A stretch of DNA of 64,000 nucleotides from Ehretia macrophylla (lineage: Eukaryota > Streptophyta > Magnoliopsida > Boraginales > Ehretiaceae), in assembly GCA_037974665.1 (NCBI GenBank), contig CM075777.1:14283001-14347000 (forward strand), given 5' to 3'. The notes beneath the pieces were generated by a model that was not told the origin of the DNA, ran no database searches, and saw only the letters and a program-made list of their open reading frames with translations. The translations under genes were made by a program, and so were the position numbers. Below, piece by piece: positions 49,880-60,400 of this stretch (the stretch's first letter is position 1; the number at the start of each line of letters is the position of its first letter).

Positions 49880-50300
49880 AAATAGTCTCTTTGTTTATAT
49901 TTTTTTCAATTTCATCCTTATTGTTTTAAAAAGTGACGCGTTTAGTCTCCAAAAATTGTAAAATGTTCCAAGTACTCAATGTTTATACTTTTTTCCAATT
50001 TCGTCTTTATTATTTTAAAAATAATACGTTTAGTCCACAAAGTTTGCAAAAAAAAATTCAGTTTAATCCCTGCAGTAAAATTTTAAGTTGTGGTCTGTAC
50101 ATGAAATTTTAGGAACTAAATTAAAAAAAAAAGTGAAAATATGAGGGACTAAATCGAATTTTTTTGGTAAACTTTAAAGACTAAGTGCGTCATTTTTGAA
50201 ACAATAGGAATGAAATTAAAAAAGTGTAAACATTAAGAACCAAATACATCACTTTTAAAATAATAGGGGCGAAATTAAAAAAAGTGCAAACATTAGGATT
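49880..50300. mobile_element. Foldback MITE, third example
   Basis: The left arm (TTGTTTATATTTTTTTCAAT, then TCATCCTTATTGTTTTAAAA) and the right arm's reverse complement (TGTTTGCACTTTTTTTAATT, then TCGCCCCTATTATTTTAAAA) pair over most of their length. Each arm contains two copies of a roughly 90-bp unit. The ends and duplication were not fixed. It is similar in style to, but not obviously the same family as, the elements at 47130 and 47670. Confidence 0.6.
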
Positions 50301-50682
50301 TTGTGAGATTTGGCATTTGACCAACAACTTAAGCCTAACTTTGACGATATCTTTTATAAAAGTTGCATAGAAATTATTAAAATCAGAGTGATCATCTAGC
50401 AAAATTTGGGGTTTAAAGGAGTGTGGCATTGCAGTCTCTTGGCTTGCCACCCTCTAAACTGACCTTGAGGAATAATTTAGTACAAATTCGAAAATCTTGA
50501 GGACAACTAAAACACTAGAAATAAAAATATTTTAGACATTAAAATAGGATTCATTAGATAATATTACTCCCTTCATTAAAAGAATTCTATAATGAATTAA
50601 AGCCCACAAACTGCAAAAAATCATTTAATCTAACGACATAACACTCATAATATTTATAAGAGATTATGAATTTGAAACTAAC

Positions 50683-50689
<7 letters not shown>

Positions 50690-50727
<38 letters not shown>
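50690..50727. repeat. (AT)n microsatellite
   Basis: It is a run of about 18-19 AT units. Others lie at about 48699-48724, 56229-56262 and 56422-56441. Confidence 0.9.
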
Positions 50728-50733
<6 letters not shown>

Positions 50734-50879
50734 AAAGCCAATAAACTCTTTGACTAAAAGAACACAAAAAGTTGTCTTGTACTGCCCGTAAGTTGCACCA
50801 CTCTTAGGTTTTGGACACGTAAGGCCGATGGCCTATTAATACAGAAAGATAATTATGGCAAAGCCACTTGTTAGATCAA

Positions 50880-51010
50880 AAATATTATTTACCAAAATAG
50901 TGGTGTCTGGTCATACCAGGGGTGGCGGAAGGGGGCCGGGCTTCTAAATCAAGTATATTATTTACCAAATTGTGGTGCCCTGTTATACCAGGGGTGGAGG
51001 GAGGGAGAGA
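50880..51010 (+). repeat. Two imperfect copies of a roughly 63-bp unit
   Basis: The unit runs from TATTATTTACCAAA through GTGGTG to ATACCAGGGGTGG and occurs twice in tandem. The GGGGTGGCGGAAGGGGG segment resembles degraded hAT-type ends, but no element could be delimited. Confidence 0.6.
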
Positions 51011-51117
51011 GACCGACCCCCCAAACTTTAAAAAAAAAAATCAGTAGATTTTTTTTAGAAAAAAATTAGATTTGGCCCCTAATTAAAAATAAAAAAAGTT
51101 ATAATTTTTTTTTAAAA

Positions 51118-51205
51118 TATGGAGTTAGTTGTAGTGGTTAGTTACAAATACTATTATGTTGATACCGTGAGTTCAAGTCACTACAATTAACTTTATGTTT
51201 GTTAC
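51118..51205 (+). mobile_element. Possible SINE-like fragment with A- and B-box-like motifs
   Basis: TAGTTGTAGTGG (about 51127) matches the tRNA A-box pattern and GTTCAAGTC (about 51172) the B-box pattern, with spacing similar to tRNA-derived SINEs. No tail or duplication was recognised. Confidence 0.3.
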
Positions 51206-51273
51206 CAGTTTTTTTCTTAGTATGTGTATATCTATTAAATTTAGATAGTTTTTTTTCTTAGTATGTGTATATC

Positions 51274-51440
51274 TGAAGAGATTTACACTCAAATATGTGT
51301 TGTATATTTCCTGTATGTATAATGTTTACAAGTGTGCTTATTTATAATACATCAGTAATTGAAGATAAGTATACAAGCTGTGAGAAGATAAGTACAAATA
51401 TGTCAAGCACAAGACTAATAAATCTAGCACATCGTTATCA
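51274..51440 (-). repeat. 3' LTR of Copia fossil C
   Basis: It has TGAAGAGATTTACACTC...GTTATCA ends and pairs with 56010-56176. Confidence 0.94.
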
Positions 51441-51783
51441 TGCCCCCTCAAGCGAAGCCAGGGCCCGAACGGTGAGCTTGTGTCGAAGAGATGCAAATCG
51501 TGTACGTGAGAGTGGTTTGGTCATAATGTCAGCAATTTGATCCGCAATAGAAATGAACCGCACACGTTAGGACCCAGAAGCAACTTTTTCCCTAACAAAG
51601 TGTACATCAATTTCTATATGCTTCGTGCGAGCATGGAAGACAGGGTTGACTATGAGATACGTAGCTCCGATGTTGTCACACTATAATACAGGTTACATCA
51701 ACGATTGACTGCGCGACTCAGCAAGAAGGGACTGAATCCAGTAGAGCTCAGCAGTTGCAAATGCAATCGCTCGGTACTCCACC

Positions 51784-54700
51784 TCAGTACTTGAGCGCGA
51801 AGTCGTTTTGCTTCTTTGCAGACCACAAAACTAAATTAGGCCCCAAGTAAATGCAGTAGCCATGAGTACTCCTGCGATCATCTGGGCATCCAGCCCAGTC
51901 GGCATCGGAATAGGGATGAAGTTGAGTCTCTGAAGAAGGTGTGATAGTAAGACCATAACCCAACGTGCCCTTAACATATCTTAAAATTCTCTTGACTGCC
52001 GACCAATGCACATCAATGGGTGAGTGCATGAATTGACACACTTTGTTCACAGTAAACGTAAGATCTGGTCTAGTAATCGTGAGGTACTGGAGGGCACCCA
52101 CCACACTGCGATAGTGCGTAGGATCGGTTAGTGGGTCACCATCATATTGCGAAAAATGTTGCGAAGTAGCTAGCGGAGTGGCAACTGGTTTAGCCGCTTG
52201 GAGACCTGCACGAGCAATTAGCTCAGTAGCATATTTTGTTTGATAGAGTCGAAGACCATTATCAACATGCTGAGCTTGTAAGCCTAGAAAATAAGAAATT
52301 GGACCAAGATCTTTGATTGAGAATTGGCGGTGCAATGCATCTAGAACAGACTGAACAACTGTCGAAGACTGACTAGTAACAAGGATATCATCAACATAGA
52401 CCAACACAAACACAGGAGTAGTTGATGAGTGGCGAATAAATAATGAAGTATCCAAGATTGAAGAAGTAAAACCTAACTGCATAAGAAATGTACTGAGCCG
52501 TGAGAACCATGCCCTAGGAGCTTGCTTAAGACCATAAATTGCTTTATGAAGTTTGCACACATATGACGGATATGAAGGATGAACAAAGCCCGGGGGTTGA
52601 GCCATATAAACATCTTCCTGTAAAACACCATGCATGAAAACATTATTAATATCAAGCTGTTTAATTACCTAATTCCGCGATATAGCAAGAGAGAACACAA
52701 TTCTAATGGTGGTCGGCTTAACAATAGGACTGAATGTCTCAGTATAGCCAAGCCCTTCTTCTTGATTGTAGCCTTTTGCAGCGAGACGAGCCTTGTACCG
52801 CTCAATAGAACCATCCGACTTACGCTTTATACGGTACACCCACTTACAACCAACCAAATTGACTGTCGATTTCGGTGTCTCAAGAACCCAAGTACCATTC
52901 TGAAGCAACGCATTGAATTCCTTATCCATAGCTGTACGCCAGTGAGAGCATTTGGATGCTTGAGTGTATGATGTTGGTTCAGTGTCAGCGAAAGAAGAGG
53001 ACACTGTAGTGAAGGTGATATGGTTAGGGTATGTATGTGGAACACGAGTATTATCCCGCGTCCGCGTAACCATGGGATGAGTGGATGTGGGAATGGGTAA
53101 AGACGCAGTAGCAGAAGAAGGCAGCGAATAATTTATGGCAGACGAGGAGGTGGTAACACGCTGAGGAGACAGAAGCACATCACAATAGGTTGGTTGACTA
53201 GGCTGTGTATGAGGTGATGAAGGAGCGATGGAGGAGGAGTCAGTAGCTGGTAATAGAGACTCATGGAGAGATGGCGACAGATTTTGTGAGGTAGGAGAGG
53301 TGGTGGGAGTGGACAAGGGAGCAGGCACGATGGTTGAACTGTGAATGGACTGGACAAGTGCGAGCATTTGCGATGGTTGAGTACTAAAAGCGGGAGAGGT
53401 GGATGGGGGCACATCGGTAGTAGTAGAGGGAAAGTGCTAGCTGTTTGTGGTAAAGCAACGGATGAACCATAAGGTGGAGGTGAAGTAGACACGACATCAT
53501 GAGAGGATGGTAGAGCCAAGAAAATACCACGGGCAGACTGGATGTTTGTGCTGGTTTGGCAAAATGGAAAATGAGTTTCGTCAAACACAACATGGCGAGA
53601 AATATGAACCTTGCTAGTTATGAGATTGTAGCAGCGATACCCTACGTGACATGGACTATACCCGATGAAGACACAAGGTTGTGTTTTGGGGCTTAACTTG
53701 TCGGTTTTTACAAGACCAGGGTGAGGGTAACATAAGCTTCTAAACACGTGGAAAGTGGAGTAAGATGGTGAAGTGTTGTATAGGACCTAAAAGGGACATT
53801 GCTGTGAGAGGACGGGAGTAGTAAACGATTAATGAGAAAGACTGCAGTGGTAAAGGCCTCAAGCCAAAACTGTTTAAGTAGAGCCGCATGAAAAAGGAAA
53901 GTAGCACCCATTTCTGTAACATGGCAAATTTTGCGTTCAGCTAGGCCATTTTGTTCTGGCGTATAGGGACATGAGATGCAATATTGTATACCCAAGGAGT
54001 CAATGATTGTTTTAAAACATCCTTGAGTTAATTCTCTAGCCCCATCACATTGAAATGATTTTATTGTGGAATTAAAATATTTTTCACTAAGCTGCTTGAA
54101 ATGTATAAAAGAGTCAGCACAGTCATTTTTGTGTTTCAAGGGATAGATCCACGTAAAACGACTGAAGTCATCAATAAATAAAATGAAGAAACGGTAACCA
54201 GAGAAAGACAAAATTGGAGCCAGGCCCCTGATATCACAATATATTAGTTCAAGAGGAAAACGAACGATTTTATTAGATAACTGAAACGGAAGTTTATGGC
54301 TTTTGCCTTGCATACATGAGTTACAAAGATTATTTAATCTGGATATACCACTAACACTAAAAAAATTCCTAGAACTAAGTGTAGACAAAACAGAATGAGT
54401 TGGGTGTCCTATCCTATTATGCCAGACTTCAAATGGTGCACGAGCAGAAGCAGTAAACGTAACAGGGCTGGAAGATGTGGATGCAAGAGGCAGGGAGAGT
54501 GTGTAGAGTTTTGAATCAATGCGGCCCGTGAGTAGGGGAGTCCCGGTGTAGAGGTCCTTGACAACACAAGAAGAAGGAGTAAACTCGAGTGAAACATTAT
54601 TTTTCTTAGTAAACTGAGAAACAGAAAGGAGGTTGCGAGTAATATGAGGAACGTGTAAAATGTCGTTAAGTGAAAATTTTCGATCTGAAGCGCAAAAAGT

Positions 54701-55903
54701 AGAGGAGCCAGTGTGAGAAATCGAAATAGACTTACCATCACCGACAAACACTTGATCATTACCAGTGTAGGGTTGGATGTTTTGCAACAGAGAAGGATCA
54801 GAAGTCATATGCGAAGATGCCCCGGAGTCTAGGATCCATGGCTGAACGGAACCAGACCCAGATGAGCCAGAAAATGCAGGTTGTTGCTGATAATGATAAC
54901 CTGCATAGGAAGAGTTGGAGCCGCTATTTTTGGACTGAGAATAACGATAGTGATACCGCGCCGTCGAGTGACTAGTCTTTTGGCAAATCTGAGATATCAT
55001 GCGAGAGTATTTGTTGTTGGATCGTGAAGCCTGTGGGGTTTTGGAATAGTTGGAGTTGGAGTTTAGATTTGAAGTTTGGGTTTTGTGGACGGGACTATTG
55101 GCTTCATGAGTGATGGTGGCAGATTGTAGTTGAGTGGTGAGTGCTATGGTGGTGCCGGTGGAGTCATGAGAAGAAGGAGGGTCATCCAAAAGAATCATCT
55201 GTTCGTATACGAGGAGTTTAACACGAACGTGGGAGAAGGATGGAGTGTCCACCAATTGTTCGACTGAACTAACAAATGAACGATATTCCTTGGGGAGACC
55301 CTCGAGAGTTGCACTAACCATGTCTGAATCAGAAAGAACATCACCAACTGCGGCAAGAGCAGTGGTGACAGTGTGTATTTGCTGGAGATACTCGGCGATA
55401 GAGAGATTGCCTTTTTTTAAAGTACGCAGTTGAGCACGCAAGAGGGATTTGTGTGCCATGGATTGGTGTTGGAATGACTCACGAAGGGACTGCCAGAGAG
55501 AATGAGCGGAGTCGAAGCCTGTTGCCTGATGAACGAGAGACTCCGAGAGAGTGGACGTGATACATGCTGTGACGAAACAATCATAACACAACCAATTGTC
55601 CAGTTCAGAAGCAATGGTTGCATGATCGTGGTTAGTAGCAGAGTCGGGAAGAGTAGGTTTCTTGACGTAGCCATTAACGTAGCCCAGGAGCTTGTTGAAG
55701 GTAAGGAAATTGAGCATCTGGGTTTGCCAAGTCAAGTAATTGGAGTGATCGAGAAGTACAATGACATAAAGCTTGACGTTAGCGAACGATAGAGAGAAGA
55801 TAGAGACGGAGGATATGGTGGTGGAGGTAGCAGCGGTGGAGGACTGAGCAGAGGCGGTGGAGGGAGCAGCGGTGGAGGACTGAGCAGAGGCGGTGGAGGT
55901 CAT
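51784..55903 (-). pseudogene. Copia C gag-pol region (fossil)
   Basis: The start is placed at the ATG at 55903 (MTSTASAQSSTAAPS), inside the primer-binding site. In order: a Ser/Thr/Ala-rich N-terminus; UBN2-type gag (NYLTWQTQMLNFLTF, LLRAQLRTLKKGNLSIAEYL); protease (WILDSGASSHMTSD); GAG-pre-integrase (VWHNRIGHPTHSVL); integrase (ELIYCDIRG, FILFIDDFSRFTWIY, PEQNGLAERK); reverse transcriptase ([48 protein letters not shown]); and the connection to RNase H (DADWAGCPDDRRSTHGYCIY). All are standard Copia domains in Copia order. The gene is interrupted by a few breaks and is treated as non-functional. Confidence 0.93.
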
Positions 55904-56009
55904 GGCGGATTGGAGAGAGTAGCGGAGGTGATAAGTGTTTGATGTGATTTGGACGATATAGTGTTTGGCTGTGGGAAGGATTATTAGTCTAAGAGGTCTG
56001 CTGATACCA

Positions 56010-56176
56010 TGAAGAGATTTACACTCAAACATATGTTGTATATTTCCTGTATGTATAATGTTTACAAGTGTGCTTATTTATAATACATCAGTAATTGAAG
56101 ATAAGTATACAAGCTGTGAGAAGATAAGTACAAATATGCCAAGCACAAGACTAATAAATCTAGCACATCGTTATCA
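56010..56176 (-). repeat. 5' LTR of Copia fossil C
   Basis: It pairs with 51274-51440 and lies next to the tRNA-Met primer-binding site. Confidence 0.94.
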
Positions 56177-56180
56177 ATAT

Positions 56181-56236
56181 CTATTAGATTTAGATAGATG
56201 CTTGCTGCTTGTTTTGATCCCTTTTTTTATTAGATA

Positions 56237-56268
<32 letters not shown>

Positions 56269-56576
56269 GAGGTGTTTAGTGCTATGCTTGTTTTGAATTT
56301 TTTTTAATAGATAAATATATATAACTCTGTTATGCTTGTTTTGTTTTATTTTATTTTTTGTTGGATATCAAAATATCTATTAGATTTAGATAGATGCTTG
56401 CCGCTTGTTTTGATCCTTTTTTTTATTAGATCATATATATATATATATAATTTTGATGTGCTTAGTGCTATGCTTGTTTTAATTTTTTTTTAAATAGATA
56501 AATATATATAACTTTGAACTGCTTACTGTTATGCTTGTTTTGTTTTATTTTATTTTTTGTTGGATATCAAAATATG
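56181..56576 (+). repeat. Tandem duplication with period about 197 bp
   Basis: Two units, starting CTATTAGATTTAGATAGATG (56181 and 56378), share the order TGCTTG-GCTTGTTTTGATCC, (AT)n, TTTTGA-GTG, ATGCTTGTTTTGTTTTATTT and TTGGATATCAAAATA. Copia C inserted at the left edge of the first unit; a shorter related block (TATATCTATTAAATTTAGAT) lies left of Copia C at about 51226. Confidence 0.85.
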
Positions 56577-57336
56577 CTTGTTTTGATCAGGTTCCTGTGA
56601 ATTTGTAATTTGCATGGAGATTATAATGGACTACAAGCTTGGTTTCGATTATTTGAACATCAATTGAATATTATACTACTTAGGTCTTCTCTCTCTTTTT
56701 TTTTTCGTTCTTTTTATGAGATAAACTATTTAATTTATACCATGAACAAGAGCAAATAATTAATATGTAATTTAGAATTATTATAATATTTTTTTATGAT
56801 GCATAAAAAATATAAACCAGTTGATATTAAAAAATATATTTAAAACGATTATTTTTTTTACCAAATATTTAAAAGTACAGTACTATCAAACCATAACTAA
56901 ATTTTTTTTAATAAAACTGTGAAAAAAAAATTAAAATTGTAAAAATAGAATATCTTTTTACTAACCCAAAAAATATTATAAAAAAAAAAAAAAAATTTAA
57001 ACCCACCCCATCCCACCCCAGCCACATTAAATTTCTAGATCCCCTCCTACTTTGAACATACATATGCTTTGAACTCATGGGACATGGAAGCCTGGCTGAT
57101 CAGCTCTTTGTCTTGGAATGATCCGAAGCTTTAAGGAGCCTGACGGAGCATCCCAAAAAAAACACACACAACACCTAGTGAACCAAGTGAATAAACAAAG
57201 CGATGGCCGGCTCTCCCTTGATAAAAACAAAAGTAAAAAAAAAAAAAAAAAGAGCCCAAACGCCGTTAACCTAAGAAAATAAAAACTGAAATTGCTGTAC
57301 CATCCAAATAAAATATAAATATATATAGTTTTGTAG
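56577..57336. promoter_or_regulatory. Upstream region of P4H gene 2
   Basis: AT-rich DNA with long A and T runs, ending in the TATA candidate. There is no recognisable similarity to the upstream region of gene 1, which suggests different control. No other feature is recognised. Confidence 0.4.
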
Positions 57337-57344
57337 TATATAAA
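57337..57344 (+). promoter_or_regulatory. TATA box of P4H gene 2
   Basis: TATATAAA followed by ACAACTC lies 57 bp before the ATG at 57401, the right place for a short leader. An alternative TATA-like run lies near 57317. Confidence 0.5.
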
Positions 57345-57400
57345 ACAACTCAATATACATGCACAACGTACCATTAATTTCACTCTCTATCTCAATACAG

Positions 57401-60400
57401 ATGGCCATAGCCTTGAGAATAGTGTTCGGTCTTCTTACATTCGTCACAGCCGGAGTGATTATTGGTAATCTTTCTTTCAACACTTCTCATTTTCTTCATG
57501 CACTATATATACGTGTAACGTTTACAGGAGAGATCGTAAAATAATAATACAGTTATTTGATTTCTATATTTAATGATTTAGATCATTTCATTATAATTAT
57601 ATCACCACTTTATCTTCTTTAAATTTTTTCATAATATTATAATATTAAGAGGATCCAAATTCCGTATATAAGTAAGTCACAGTTGAAATCTACATGTTCA
57701 TGTATTGCCTTGACTTCTATACATTTTCTGTAATATCATTGATTATATTAAGTAACGAATTTATTTAAAATTTTAAATTGTTATAAAATAATTTATTGTA
57801 TTAATTTATTATGTTCAACATATTGTTATTTTTTTAACTCTTAAAATATTTTACTCACTCTGAAGAGGAGTCAAAACTTATCATGCAATTGATGGGATCA
57901 AGGAATGTGCCATGACAGTCTCTATGACAATTCTTACAAGTACGAGATATTTCTAGCAACATACTTGAAAATGTCAAATGTTTTCACTGTCTGTTTTTAC
58001 CTAACGCGTGATAACGAAACTCAAATTAATAGAGATTGGCGTTGAAAAAGTTTGACGTTTTTAAGTCTGTCATGATATTCTTATTAATGTTATCACTCTT
58101 TACGTCTGATTCGTTTGGGATCCCCAAGATGTTGGTGTTGTCACGCCCAATTTCCATAAAGTATAAACTTATTTATAAACGACTCATTTTTATACTAAAA
58201 AAAAAAACACTCGCTTACAATTTTTTCTACCAATATGGGATGTTACAAATGTGGTGTTCGTGGTGTTTTGGAAACATGAAGGATTCATATAGACAGGGGC
58301 AGAGTCAGGAATTTTTGTCAGTGGGGGCTAAAATTTATAATTTTTGAACTATACGAGTATTTTTAAAAAAAAATACATAGAATTTTAACATTTTTATGGG
58401 CCAATGGGGGCTAAAATCCATAATTTTTGAACTATACGAGTACTTTTATGTTTCAGTGGGGCCTAATTAATTTTTTTAAACTAAAAATACATAGATATCT
58501 AATTTTTTTTCAAAAAATACATAGAAATTTTAACATTTTTATGGAGTAGTGGGGGCTAAAATTCATAATTTTTTAACTATACTAGTATTTTTATTTTTCA
58601 GTGGGGGTTAATTAATTTTTTTTAACTAAAAATGAATAGATATCTAATTTTTTTATAAAAAATACATAAAAATTTTAACAATTTTTATGGATCAGCAGGG
58701 ATTGCAACCCCTACTGGCCCTAATGTGCCTCCGTCAGTGCATATAGATTAATCTGTTGGATTTAACTTGATCCATCGTTAAGTTGTGTACATTTGAACAA
58801 ACATTTTAAGTATATGTTGAACAAAATGTCGTATACATTGAATCTAATTATTTGTTCCAAAATACTTTAATCTTTTTAGACATTAGTAGTGAATTAGTCA
58901 TTATAAAGTAGATACAAATATCATACAAAATCAATATGGAACAGGATGTCACATATCACGCTTCTAATATTTGCGCTTTTGCTTATTTATGATGCAGGAG
59001 CTTTGGTCCAATTGGCATTTATTCGACAATTGGAAGATTCAAATGGTATATTTTCCTTATTGATTTCTTCATTCAACCGACTCAAGTTTAACTGTTAACT
59101 TACTAATATATTGAGTCTCATCGATTGGTCCAAATATTTAAATTCGAATTGACAGTATTAAAGAACTCGAATTGTTATAAACTGAATATAGATTATTTAT
59201 AGAACCAATGTAGTACGAGATCTCAGATAATTAATATAAAATCCTCTATCAATGAGAAATGTGTTAAGTGTTTGGTTAATATATGAGTATTGTGAGTTCA
59301 AGTGATAACTTGAGTTAAAATTATTTTAGGCCAATTAATTTATGACCGAAATAATTATTGCTCAATCTATAACACCGGTCTCCTGTGTTCTAGGCCGGCC
59401 CCAGGCAGGCACACATATAAATTGTCTATAATTCCTCTTTATCATTGGTAGAAATGGCAGAAAATCAGATGCTTTTGCTGATAAGGGGTAGTACTTTGAG
59501 ATACTGATCACTTGAGGTAGATTTCATGGGTTCATCTCATCACCTTTGAAAAATATACTGTATTTGACAGTCAAGTGATACATATTTTGTTTACATTTGA
59601 TAGAAATATAATGGAAGAAAGGGACTTGGAAATTTTCGTGGAACATTAGGACTCATAATTTGACTTTTATTACATAAATAAGGAAAAAGGAAAAGGAAGT
59701 AGAGAAAAAGAAAAAAAAAAAAAAAAGGGAAAGGAAAAACAGCCAAAAAGAAAAAACAAAAAAAAGAAAAAGAAAGAAGAAAAACAGTTGTTTTCCTCCT
59801 TTGCCACAAAAAAATATCATGTGATAGTCACGTAATGAATTTCCGTCCATATTTGTGGAAATGATAACAGAAATAACCAAAGGGACTCGTAATGTGACTT
59901 TTGTAATATTAAAGACCAACTTCTGAACCCAACCGAAAGTAGATTACTAGTGCCTATTCCTTTTCTTGTTTTATTTTTTTTGTTTTTTTGTTTTACTAGT
60001 AAAAATTTGCATAATTTTTTATTTATTTATTTATTTAGGAGAGATTTAAGGCTATACAATATAACTAGCGAGACTCGAAGTCCAACTTCTCGAGTAACAT
60101 TACCACTGGACCAAAGTCTTAGTGGCCAATTTGCATCAATTTTTGCCTGGACTATGCTCCCATTGGGAGCATAACATTATTATTGAATGAGAAGGACTTC
60201 TTGTTTGCAGGCTCGGGATCCTCCTTCGGGAGAAGGCATGGTATTCAGCATGATAGCAATCTTCCATTGACTAGAGGTTGGTGATATTCCCAGTAAATGT
60301 AAAAACACATTTTTATTTATTTACTTTGAGTGCAAGAAGTCTATGAAATTCATTTGATTGATATACTTGCTATATTGAATTGTGATTCACTTGATAAAAC

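Larger units (their letters stand above)
51274..56176 (-). mobile_element. Copia (Ty1) LTR retrotransposon fossil C, young
   Basis: Two 167-bp LTRs (51274-51440, 56010-56176) lie inside a perfect 5-bp duplication ATATC (51269-51273, 56177-56181). The minus-strand primer-binding site TGGTATCAGCAGAC (55996-56009) matches initiator tRNA-Met, and a purine tract TTGAGGGGGCA precedes the 3' LTR. One gag-pol region fills the 4.9-kb element. The LTRs differ at only three positions by eye (about 2%), so this is the youngest retroelement in the window. It looks nearly whole in layout but its reading frame carries a handful of breaks. Confidence 0.95.

Noticed and set aside
58036-58347. 103-codon frame with a secretory-signal-like start in P4H gene 2 intron 1
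   Set aside because: It begins with TTG rather than ATG, has no promoter, and runs into the MITE at 58294.
59591-59919. Minus-strand poly-Phe open frames
   Set aside because: They are produced by the purine-rich low-complexity tract on the other strand.
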